Below are positions 44,648 to 52,373 of a stretch of 64,000 nt of DNA, one piece after another. Each line of letters starts with the position of its first letter. Positions within the stretch are counted from its first letter, which is position 1. Origin of the DNA: Streptomyces achromogenes (GTDB lineage Bacteria > Actinomycetota > Actinomycetes > Streptomycetales > Streptomycetaceae); contig NZ_JAUSYH010000001.1 in NCBI RefSeq assembly GCF_030816715.1, positions 1,116,001 to 1,180,000 on the forward strand, given 5' to 3'. A program made the position numbers and the translations under genes. The notes beneath the pieces are model-generated. The model had not been told where the DNA came from. It worked only from the letters and a program-made list of their open reading frames with translations, and ran no database searches.

Positions 44648-44698
44648 TTGACGCACTTGACAACCGCTGGGCACCCTGAGCGGAATACGTTTTCCCGC
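44648..44698 (+). promoter_or_regulatory. Promoter and overlapping LacI-type operator of the beta-helix gene
   Basis: TTGACG (44648-44653), 18 bp, CACCCT (44672-44677), then GCGGAATACGTTTTCCCGC (44680-44698). This is a near copy of the arrangement at 41766-41819, with the operator dyad more symmetric (GCGGAA...TTCC.GC). An alternative -35 (TTGACA) lies at 44657-44662. Confidence 0.65.
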
Positions 44699-44729
44699 AG
44701 GCTTTCCAGAACATTCCGGAGAGGCAGAC

Positions 44730-44999
44730 ATGAGGATTCTCGGCGAACCGCGGTGGCGGAAGAACGGCGACCACGAGGACTCGCGCCACGCCGCGTTCGA
44801 GGTGTCGGAACTTCCGCAGGATCCGGCCGCCGAAGAGCCATGTCCGCCCGGACTCCCCCGGATGTCGTCGCGCACTCGCTGGTACGTCCACCGCACGGAC
44901 CGGGGCCGTCCGGGCCCCGAGCCGTTACCCGCAGGCCCGCCCACAGGCGTCATGACAGGAGCCAGCACCAGACCCCGGACGACAAGAAGAGGACCATGA
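44730..44999 (+). CDS. Possible small leader protein coupled to the beta-helix gene
   Basis: An 89-codon frame begins at ATG 44730 with GGAGAGG about 5 nt upstream, the best ribosome site in this leader. It ends in TGA overlapping the ATG of the beta-helix gene (ATGA). The first 45 codons follow high-GC third-position bias and the rest do not. The protein is hydrophilic and matches no family I know. It contains one TTA leucine codon, which in Streptomyces needs the bldA tRNA. It could be a real small gene, a coupling leader or chance. Confidence 0.4.
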   Translation: MRILGEPRWRKNGDHEDSRHAAFEVSELPQDPAAEEPCPPGLPRMSSRTRWYVHRTDRGRPGPEPLPAGPPTGVMTGASTRPRTTRRGP

Positions 45000-47266
45000 C
45001 CGTCAATCGAAGACTTCTGCCACAATCGACCGCCGCCGTACTGTGCGTGCTGGCCGTCGTGATCGCGTCGATCGTGCTCATCCCCGCGCAGCGGGCTTTC
45101 GCCGCGGGCACCACCTACTACGTGAGCACGAACGGCAGCGACAGTAACGCGGGCACTACCAGCAGCGCGCCTTGGCGCTCGCTGACCAAGGTCAACGCGA
45201 CGACGTTCCAACCCGGCGACATCATTCGCTTCGAGGCCGGTGACAGCTGGACCGGGCAACTGTGGCCGAAGGGGTCCGGCGTCGACGGCTCCCCGATCTC
45301 CATCGACAGCTACGGGACGGGTGCCAAGCCGAAGATCGCCGGTCAGGGGACCGTCGGCGACGCGGTGCGGCTGAACAACCAGCAGTACTGGGAGATCCGC
45401 AACCTCGACGTATCCAACGCGGTGCCCACGGGGACGACGGACGGTTCGAAGCTCGGCGACTTCCGCGGCATCGGCGTGCACGGCGACAACGGCCAGACCC
45501 TGCACCACTTCGTGATCGACTCGGTCGACGTGCACGACGTCACCGGCGAGGTCAAGTGGGTCGGCGGCAGCACAGCCAACAACAAGCCGGGCATCTCCTT
45601 CGCGCAGGGCTGGGACCGCTCGAAGGACACCGGCGGCATCGCCTTCCTCACCAGCGTGCAGGACATCACCGCGCCCGGCGCCCCCACGGTGCTCGACGAC
45701 ATCACCGTGGAGAACTCCACCATCAAGAACACCTCGTTCAGCGGGATCGTCACGAAGCAGTACGCCGGTGACGCCCCCGGCGCCGTCTACACCGGCTGGG
45801 GCAAGCGCGCCACGGCCACCGACCCCGCCTACACCCCGTACACCGACGTCACGTTCCGCGGCAACTACATCACGCAGGCGAACACCCCCTACGGCTGCAA
45901 CGGCATCTACCTCACCGGCGTCCGCGGCGGACTCATCGAAGGCAACGTGATCGACCGGGTCGGCGTCTCCGGCGTCGAGACCAACATGGCCGACAACGTC
46001 ACCGTCCAGCACAACGAGATCATGGGCACCCACCTCTCCTCGGGCGGCGCCGACCAGAACGCCCTGGACCCCGACATCGGCACCACCAACCAGGTGTTCC
46101 AGTACAACTACCTCCACGACAACGGCGACGGCATCCTGCTGTGCGCGTGCAACTCCGCAGTCAAGTTCGGCAGCGTGATCCTGCGCTACAACGTCGTGAC
46201 GGGCAGCAGCAGATGGACCCTTCACCTGTCGCAGTCGGCCGGCACGACGGCGGACATCTACAACAACACCTTCTACAACACCGCGGCAGCGGCCATGGTG
46301 GACGGCGGTGTCACCAGCCCCGGCAAGGCCACGCTGACCAACAACCTGTTCGGCTCCACAAAGGACGCCACCTTCAGGCTCGAGTCGAGCATCATCTACA
46401 CCAACAACGGGTACTCGGACACGCTGTCCAGCCTGCCCGAAACGACGCCCAAGAAGGGCAACCCGCTGTTCGTCAACGCCGCCGTCACCGGACCCTACGG
46501 CGACGAGAACGGTCCCAGACTCGACACCGCGGCCAACTTCGCACTCCAGGCCGGGTCCCCCTTCGTCGACGCCGGTGTCACCGTCGTCAACAACGGTGGC
46601 CTCGACTTCGCCGGCGCTACGGTGCCGCTCGGAAGCGCTCCGGAGATCGGCGCCTTCGAACGCGGAGCGCCCAACATCGCCTTCACAGACACCTTCGACA
46701 GCCTGCCCACCGGGACGCTCACCAACGGGACGAACGGCTGGCGGGTCATCTCCACCAACAACGACATCTCCGTGGTGGAGACTCCGTCCGCCACCGACAA
46801 GAGCGTCCGGCTGACCCGCACCGTCGACGGCGGCGGCACCGACGGCACCAACCTCGCCCGGCTCTTCAGCACCCCGATGCAGGGCCTGGTGACCATCGAC
46901 GCGCAGGTGATGCGCAACGACACGCAAGCCGGCTGGTTCGGGTTGCCGTACGTATACAACTCCAGCGGCGTCCAGGCCGTCAGCGTCGCCTTCGCCCGCG
47001 GCCAGATCCACGCCTATCAGGGCACCACCGACACAGTGCTCGGCACGTACACCAACGGCAAGTGGTACCGGATCACGCTCACCGTGGACACCGTGAACCA
47101 GCGCTTCGACCTGGACATCGACGGCGAGCGCATCCTGACCGACGCCACGTTCCGCACCTCGATGCCGGGGATCGCGAAGATCGCCTGGTACTCGAACGGG
47201 GGTGAGCGAGGGTCGGTGCACGTGGACGACGTCCGGATCGCGCGCGGTCCCGCGTACGGCCAATAA
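44996..47266 (+). CDS. Secreted right-handed beta-helix protein (pectate-lyase-like fold)
   Basis: A 756-residue exported protein. The signal peptide (LLPQSTAAVLCVLAVVIASI) likely ends after AFAA. It then begins YYVSTNGSDSNAGTT and APWRSLTKVNA, the DUF1565-like start typical of parallel beta-helix enzymes. Helix repeats follow (ENSTIKNTSFSGIV, GNVIDRVGVSGVET, QYNYLHDNGDGILL). The last 200 residues form a jelly-roll resembling LamG/DUF1080 domains. It is probably a polysaccharide lyase or hydrolase acting with the GH59 enzyme; the substrate is unproven. The ATG at 44996 has GAGG close upstream. Confidence 0.85.
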   Translation: MTVNRRLLPQSTAAVLCVLAVVIASIVLIPAQRAFAAGTTYYVSTNGSDSNAGTTSSAPWRSLTKVNATTFQPGDIIRFEAGDSWTGQLWPKGSGVDGSPISIDSYGTGAKPKIAGQGTVGDAVRLNNQQYWEIRNLDVSNAVPTGTTDGSKLGDFRGIGVHGDNGQTLHHFVIDSVDVHDVTGEVKWVGGSTANNKPGISFAQGWDRSKDTGGIAFLTSVQDITAPGAPTVLDDITVENSTIKNTSFSGIVTKQYAGDAPGAVYTGWGKRATATDPAYTPYTDVTFRGNYITQANTPYGCNGIYLTGVRGGLIEGNVIDRVGVSGVETNMADNVTVQHNEIMGTHLSSGGADQNALDPDIGTTNQVFQYNYLHDNGDGILLCACNSAVKFGSVILRYNVVTGSSRWTLHLSQSAGTTADIYNNTFYNTAAAAMVDGGVTSPGKATLTNNLFGSTKDATFRLESSIIYTNNGYSDTLSSLPETTPKKGNPLFVNAAVTGPYGDENGPRLDTAANFALQAGSPFVDAGVTVVNNGGLDFAGATVPLGSAPEIGAFERGAPNIAFTDTFDSLPTGTLTNGTNGWRVISTNNDISVVETPSATDKSVRLTRTVDGGGTDGTNLARLFSTPMQGLVTIDAQVMRNDTQAGWFGLPYVYNSSGVQAVSVAFARGQIHAYQGTTDTVLGTYTNGKWYRITLTVDTVNQRFDLDIDGERILTDATFRTSMPGIAKIAWYSNGGERGSVHVDDVRIARGPAYGQ

Positions 47267-47285
47267 TATTGGCCCTGGAAAGACA

Positions 47286-47329
47286 AAATCAGGTCTGTCG
47301 GGCTGGCGCCGGCCCGACAGACCTGATTT
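47286..47329. terminator. Strong bidirectional terminator
   Basis: An 18-bp perfect stem (47286-47303 with 47312-47329, starting AAATCAGG and ending CCTGATTT) encloses an 8-nt loop between the convergent beta-helix and GDSL genes. Just before it, a 17-bp palindrome GGCCAATAATATTGGCC (47258-47274) overlaps the TAA stop of the beta-helix gene. Confidence 0.85.
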
Positions 47330-47340
47330 CCGCGCATCGA

Positions 47341-47985
47341 TCAACGTGATGAAATCTGCTGCAGTCCGGCGGCTACCACCGGCACATAGAATGCGGTCAT
47401 ACCGGCCACGTTGGGGTGCGTTCCCGATCCCTCTGTACCAGGAAGACCGTCGACCAGGTCGTCGAATGTGTATTTCGCCCGGTGAGCATCATCGCGGGTG
47501 TCGAACGCGGCCTCCCCGAAAACGTCGGCAATGGCGACATCCCACTGACTACAGGCCTGCAAGGTCACCTCGCGCAGGGCTATCTGAGTGTCCCAGTTCC
47601 GCGAGCCGAGTTTGTGGGCTGCGACGTACACGGTGTGAGCGGTCGGCCATTTCCGCTTCATCGTCTTCAGCGTCCTCTCCAGCGCTTCCACGTAGGTGCC
47701 GACGTCGTACGCCCGATCCCGGTAGATCGACTGCGCATCGTTGGTGCCTCCGTCGAAGATAACGAAGTCGGGCGCGACGTCGGGCGCATCCTCGACCTGC
47801 GCACGTATTTGCCCACCGGAGGCATGTGGGTCGGTGCCGATGGTGGCACCATTTCGGGCGAACTTGGTGAGGGTCATGCTCTCCTGCTCGGCGACGATGT
47901 CCGCAAAACTGCGCGGATACACGTGTCCGTACACAATGCTGTCGCCGAAAGCGTAAACACTCTTGCCCGCCAACCCACTGTCCAC
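47341..47985 (-). CDS. GDSL/SGNH-type hydrolase
   Basis: A 214-residue cytoplasmic-looking SGNH hydrolase. Block I is YAFGDSIVYGH with the nucleophile serine, block III is FDGGTNDAQS with the asparagine, and block V is THPNVAGMTAF with the histidine. The aspartate is two residues away from its usual place. GTG at 47985 has GGAGG 6 nt upstream. Its base composition is clearly richer in A and T than its neighbours, so it may have been acquired separately. It could deacetylate sugars released by the nearby secreted enzymes. Confidence 0.87.
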   Translation of the reverse strand: MDSGLAGKSVYAFGDSIVYGHVYPRSFADIVAEQESMTLTKFARNGATIGTDPHASGGQIRAQVEDAPDVAPDFVIFDGGTNDAQSIYRDRAYDVGTYVEALERTLKTMKRKWPTAHTVYVAAHKLGSRNWDTQIALREVTLQACSQWDVAIADVFGEAAFDTRDDAHRAKYTFDDLVDGLPGTEGSGTHPNVAGMTAFYVPVVAAGLQQISSR

Positions 47986-48103
47986 GTAATCCTCCTTGTA
48001 TCTCTACCAGCGAGGTTCGATTTTAAGCAGAATATTAACCCGACGGGTGAGCATCATGTAAATTAAGGAGAAACAGAAAGCGCTTACTGTCTCACGAAAT
48101 GGA
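47986..48103. promoter_or_regulatory. AT-rich divergent promoter region with AAGCGCTT
   Basis: A 118-bp spacer between the GDSL and cupin genes, unusually AT-rich. It holds AAGCGCTT (48078-48085), a typical LacI-family half-site palindrome, and CCCGACGGG. It is a possible site for one of the LacI regulators nearby. Confidence 0.4.
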
Positions 48104-48823
48104 ATGCGCACGCATGACTGCAACCAACCAGGATTGCCTGGGGGCGTCGCCATCTCACATGTGTCGGTGCACGACTGGCCTGCCGCCGACGGGGTGTGCG
48201 GCGGCACTCCTCACATGCACCTGGCGTGTTCCGAGGCCTACGTCGTCACCGGCGGACGCGGTGCCGTGCAGACGCTGACCCCATCCGAATACGAGGTCAC
48301 CCCGCTCGAGGCCGGCACGGTCGCCTGGTTCACGCCGGGCACCATCCACCGACTGGTCAACGAGGGTGATCTGCGGATCACCGTCCTGATGCAGAACAGC
48401 GGGCTGCCGGAGGCGGGGGACGCCGTCCTCACGCTGCCCCCGGAGTATCTGATCGATCCGGAGGCGTACGCACGCGCCACCGTCATCCCGGCCGACGCGC
48501 CCGAGGAGGAGCAGGAGCGCGTCGCCCGGGCCCGGCGGGATCTCGCCCTGGAGGGCTACCGGGCACTGCGCGAGGCCGAGGGGCCCGAGACCCTGGCAGC
48601 GTTCCACCGGGCCGCCGCCGCGCTCGTACGGCCGCGTATCGAAGAGTGGCGCGAGCGGTGGCGCCGGGGCGCCGAGGCCTCCGCCGCGGCCACCGGGGTG
48701 CAGCTCGACTCACTGGAGCGGGGCGAGTTCCCGCACCTCGCTGATGCCATCGTGAGATCTCAACAGCCCGCTACCTGTGGGAAGTTCGGGATGTGCGGCC
48801 GACTCGACGTCTACGAGAACTGA
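48104..48823 (+). CDS. Cupin-domain protein
   Basis: A 239-residue protein. The cupin barrel lies at residues 20-110: GGTPHMHLACSEAYVVTGGR (metal-binding histidines and glutamate) and WFTPGTIHRLVNEGDLRI. The C-terminal half is helical and rich in charged residues. Such proteins are often sugar isomerases or sensors in carbohydrate loci, matching the LacI/GH59 setting. No good ribosome site precedes the ATG at 48104, so the start is uncertain. The final cysteine-containing tail (TCGKFGMCGRLDVYEN) is unexplained. Confidence 0.75.
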   Translation: MRTHDCNQPGLPGGVAISHVSVHDWPAADGVCGGTPHMHLACSEAYVVTGGRGAVQTLTPSEYEVTPLEAGTVAWFTPGTIHRLVNEGDLRITVLMQNSGLPEAGDAVLTLPPEYLIDPEAYARATVIPADAPEEEQERVARARRDLALEGYRALREAEGPETLAAFHRAAAALVRPRIEEWRERWRRGAEASAAATGVQLDSLERGEFPHLADAIVRSQQPATCGKFGMCGRLDVYEN

Positions 48824-48983
48824 TGCCGGCGCCGCGGGTCACGTCACTGCTTCAGCGGTTGATGGACCGCCCGAGGTATTGTGCTGCCGGTGGGCGTCGT
48901 GATCGAAGGCGGGTGACCTGCCGAACCGACTGCCGCGCCACATCGGTGATCGTAGGCCGTCGTCGCGCCGCATCAGCGCCATC

Positions 48984-49244
48984 CATCCGCAGCATCCGCT
49001 CCGCGATCCGCCGCCGTATTGGCAGCGGATCCCAGGTCGATCGGTTCACGAACTGCTGCAGGTTCTGCTCGTTGCCGTCTTCCAGCAGCTCCGCCATCGG
49101 CTGGATTTGCGCCGCCCGTCCAGCGAGCCCCCGCAGATGGCAGTCGCCCTTCGCCCGCTGATCCTTGCGCGGCACCGGCCCGAACACATCAGCCACGAAT
49201 AACGCCAACTTCGCGCGAGCCCGGTTGACTTCATGTGCGTCCAT
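48984..49244 (-). mobile_element. N-terminal fragment of an IS701-type transposase
   Basis: From ATG 49244 the minus strand reads LALFVADVFGPVPRKDQRAK, CHLRGL, IQPMAELLEDGNEQNLQQFV and STWDPLPIRRRIAERM. This is the IS701 DDE transposase N-terminus (usual 'LLLDGRRKSIQPMAxRL...WDxxxVRxRLAxRM'). In the middle, DGRRKS appears only in a second frame, so paired indels exist. No catalytic domain follows. The rest of 48824-49296 holds nothing else that I recognise. Confidence 0.75.
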
Positions 49245-49296
49245 ACCCCCACCCTGCCCCCGAAAAGGACCGAGAGTCGGACGTAACGGAGTCCTA

Positions 49297-51633
49297 CTAG
49301 GTGTCCTGCGCAGGAGGATCGAAGGCCCGCACTGGCGGGAGTGGTCCGTCAAAGCGTTCGACCTGCACAAGCGCCGTTCCTGAGCTTGGGCCTTGGGCGA
49401 GCTTCGAGGTGCCCTTGTCGAAGGTGAGCACGTTCGGGTTGCCGTGCGCGTCGAGCCCACCGGGCTCGACGGGGTCGTACCACGCTCCGGCATGGAGCAC
49501 GACGACGCCGCTGCGGACTCCTGGATCGACCACCGCACCGGCGAGACACTGACCACGGTCGTTGAAGACCCGAACGACGTCACCCGCGCGGATGTGGCGG
49601 GCTGTTGCGTCGTCGGGGTTCACGTGTATCGGCTCGCGTCCCCGGACCTTGGACTCAGCGCTGTGGTCTGCCTGGTCGTACTGGCTGTGTAGACGGGTTC
49701 GCGGCTGCGGAGAGAGCAGGTGCAGGGGGAAGCGCTCCGCAGCCGTCGAGCCCAACCACTCCTTAGGCTCAAGCCAGGTGGGGTGTCCCGGACAGTCGTC
49801 GTAGGCGAAGGAGTCGATCGTCGCCGAGGTCAGTTCAACCTTGCCGGAAGGCGTGGTCAACGGGTTTCGCATCGGGTCCTCACGCAACAACGCCAACGGG
49901 TCGGCCCGCCGATCGGGCTCCGGCAGGGGAATGGTGACCTCGCCGGCGGCCCAGAAGGTCCGGAAGTCAGGAATCGGCATGCCGGCAGCGGCCAGGCCGT
50001 CTCGCGTGGTGTCGTAGAGATGCCGCACCCACTCATCGGCAGACCGACCTTCGGTGAACTCGCGGCGGAATCCAAGCCGGTCTGCCAAGTCCGCGAACAC
50101 CGCATAGTCGTCGCGAGCCTCTCCCGGGGGGTCTACCGCGGCGTGCATGACAGAGAGGTGAGACTCGTGGCGGCCGAACGCCACGTCGTTGCGTTCGAGA
50201 TAGGTGGAGACTGGCAGCACGATGTCGGCATGCTTGGCGGTGGCGGTCCAGAAGGACTCGTGCACGATGATCGTACGGGGTTGCTGCCAGGCCTCCACCA
50301 GGCGATTGAGGTCCTGGTGATGATGGAACGGGTTTCCCCCGCACCAGTAGACGAGGTCGATGTCGGGAAAGGTCAGGCGGCGGCCGTCGAAGTCGATCTC
50401 TTGCCCGGGACCCAGCAGCATGTCGGCGATACGAGCAACCGGGATGGGCGCGATCTCGGGAAGCTCACGCACTTTTTGCGGGAGCGAGGCGACCGGAAGC
50501 TTGCGTTGACGCGCGCCGGTGCTGTGGTGGGTGCCGAACCCGAGCGCGACCCCCCTGTGGGGCCGACCCAGGTGACCAGCCATGGCGGCGAGAGCAATGG
50601 CGGCCCAGAAGGGCTGCTCGCCATGGTCACCGCGCTGAATGGACCAGCTCGCTGTGATCAACGTCCGGCCGCCCACGATCCGGCGCGCAAGGTCGCGGAT
50701 GGTGGCGTCAGGGATGTCACACACCGCGGCCGCCCAGCTCGCGTCCTTGACGACGCCATCCAGAGCCCCGGACAGGTAGGCCACGAGATCCTCGGCCCCC
50801 ACGCAGCACTCCCGCAGGAACTCGGCATCGTGGTCGCCGGCGGCCCACACCTCGTAGGTCAGGGCCAGCATCAACGCGGTGTCTGTGTTGGGCCTGACGC
50901 GGACCCATTGCGCATCGTCGATGTCGAGGTCGCCCCGCTGTGGACTGATGTTGACTAGTTCGACGCCGGCCTCGGCGCACATCCGCAGGCCCGAGCGCGA
51001 CCGGTGCACGTGCACACCGCCGGGGTTGACCTGAGCGTTCTTGGCAGGAAGGCCACCGAAAGCCAGGAGGAGGTCGACATGCTCCGCGATCTCCTCCCAC
51101 GTCGGGAGGGACAGCAAGTGCTCATTGGCTGAGGTGCCAAGCACGTGCGGGACGATCCGCGCCATGGCGGCGTAGCTGTAGCTGTCGATCGAAGGCGTGT
51201 AGCCACCTGCCCCGTTGAGGAAGCGATGCACCTGACTTTGCGCATGGTGAAAGCGCCCAGCGCTTGCCCACCCGTAGGAACCTCCGAAGATCGAGCTGGG
51301 CCCGCGCGTGTTGTGGGCGCGCTTGATCTCTTCTGCCACCAGGTCGAGCGCGCGCTCCCACGAGACAGGTGTAAAGGTGTCGTCGCCCCGTGGTCGCGCG
51401 GGCGCATCCCTGTTCTGCAGGTAGCTGGTCCGAACCATGGGACGAAGGACACGACCTCGACCTTGGTCATAACTCGTTCGGCGGTAGCCGATCGTGGCCG
51501 GCTCCGGGTCGTCCAGGGGTGAGATCCAGCGGCACTCCCCGCCCTTGACGACGACTCGATACCTCCCCCAGTGCGTGGCAGTCGTGAACACCCCGTGGTG
51601 CACATCTGGTCGAGCAGGGCGCGGGTTCTGCAT
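49297..51633 (-). CDS. Molybdopterin-dependent oxidoreductase (biotin/TMAO/DMSO sulfoxide reductase type)
   Basis: A protein of 778 residues. ATG at 51633 has AGAGGA 9 nt upstream; ATG 51651 is an alternative. There is no N-terminal 4Fe-4S cysteine motif and no Tat signal, as in cytoplasmic BisC. The molybdenum-ligand serine is expected in IFGGSYGWASAGRFHHAQSQ. Other family strings are YWCGGNPFHHHQDLNRL, FWTATAKHADIVLPVSTYLE and, in the dinucleotide-binding C-terminal domain, HLLSPQPRTRLHSQYDQ. It would bind bis-MGD and reduce an S- or N-oxide. No redox partner is encoded next to it. Confidence 0.88.
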   Translation of the reverse strand: MQNPRPARPDVHHGVFTTATHWGRYRVVVKGGECRWISPLDDPEPATIGYRRTSYDQGRGRVLRPMVRTSYLQNRDAPARPRGDDTFTPVSWERALDLVAEEIKRAHNTRGPSSIFGGSYGWASAGRFHHAQSQVHRFLNGAGGYTPSIDSYSYAAMARIVPHVLGTSANEHLLSLPTWEEIAEHVDLLLAFGGLPAKNAQVNPGGVHVHRSRSGLRMCAEAGVELVNISPQRGDLDIDDAQWVRVRPNTDTALMLALTYEVWAAGDHDAEFLRECCVGAEDLVAYLSGALDGVVKDASWAAAVCDIPDATIRDLARRIVGGRTLITASWSIQRGDHGEQPFWAAIALAAMAGHLGRPHRGVALGFGTHHSTGARQRKLPVASLPQKVRELPEIAPIPVARIADMLLGPGQEIDFDGRRLTFPDIDLVYWCGGNPFHHHQDLNRLVEAWQQPRTIIVHESFWTATAKHADIVLPVSTYLERNDVAFGRHESHLSVMHAAVDPPGEARDDYAVFADLADRLGFRREFTEGRSADEWVRHLYDTTRDGLAAAGMPIPDFRTFWAAGEVTIPLPEPDRRADPLALLREDPMRNPLTTPSGKVELTSATIDSFAYDDCPGHPTWLEPKEWLGSTAAERFPLHLLSPQPRTRLHSQYDQADHSAESKVRGREPIHVNPDDATARHIRAGDVVRVFNDRGQCLAGAVVDPGVRSGVVVLHAGAWYDPVEPGGLDAHGNPNVLTFDKGTSKLAQGPSSGTALVQVERFDGPLPPVRAFDPPAQDT

Positions 51634-51909
51634 GGGTGAACGTCCTCTCATCAAGCAATGCGTGGCAGTCGTGACCGAGCGGAGTTCACCGCTCGTACTG
51701 ACCCGAGCACGGCGGACCCACCATCCACCGAGACCTGGATGGTGAACGGCGTTGGACAACGACTCGAGAGCCGGCCCCGTGGGTGGCATGCGCCTGGTTG
51801 CCCGCTCGCAAGCCCCGACCTCGCTCAGGCCGGGCGAAGACCTTGATCAACCCTCGTTCGAACGCCTCTGGGGTGCGTGCGGACGCCGACCAAACCTCGC
51901 GGGTTCGCC

Positions 51910-52339
51910 TCACATGAGCGCTGCCATCATCGCCCCGCCATCGAGCCAGGCCTCCTTGCGCACGATCAGACCCTCGCGGCACGTCATGACGTCGAGGATG
52001 CCGAAGCTCACGCGTTGCCCGCGCGGCTCGACCACCGTGCCGCCCAGGTTCCACGGCTTGGCCAGGGTGCCGGTGAGGATCGAGCGGCACACGTAGCCCC
52101 CGTCGTGGGCCTCGATCTCCTGGATGTCGAACTGCTGGTCGGGCCGGGCTTCGAGCAGGAACCCGAAGGCAGCGCGGCACTCCTCGGAGCCCCGCGCCTC
52201 GGACGCTCCGGCCATGTGCACCTCGGAGTTCGCCGTGAACGAGCAGCACCGGAGTTGACCGAGCCGACGACTCACCCCCGGGCTGCCTCCCGGCAATATG
52301 AATTCCGCCGACTTCGTAGTCAACGATCGTGTTCGACAT
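51910..52339 (-). pseudogene. Chimeric remnant: alpha/beta-hydrolase N-terminus joined out of frame to a SnoaL-like C-terminus
   Basis: From ATG 52339 one frame reads MSNTIVDYEVGGIHIAGRQP and STPVLLVHGE, the start of an alpha/beta hydrolase up to the oxyanion HG. Right there (about 52230) the other frame takes up FTANSEVHMAGASEARGSEE and runs through a SnoaL-like domain (ILTGTLAKPWNLGGTVVEPR, TCREGLIVRKEAWLD) to a stop at 51910. An open frame from ATG 52323 spans the SnoaL part with a nonsense-looking start. It is probably a deletion scar of two genes, though the SnoaL part could still be expressed. Confidence 0.5.
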
Positions 52340-52373
52340 CGCGTCTTATATTCGGACCAGGGACCCGGACCGC

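Noticed and set aside
44609..44995. N-terminal extension of the beta-helix protein by about 130 codons
   Set aside because: The upstream frame runs through the promoter and operator, is arginine-rich and would bury the clear signal peptide that starts at 44996.
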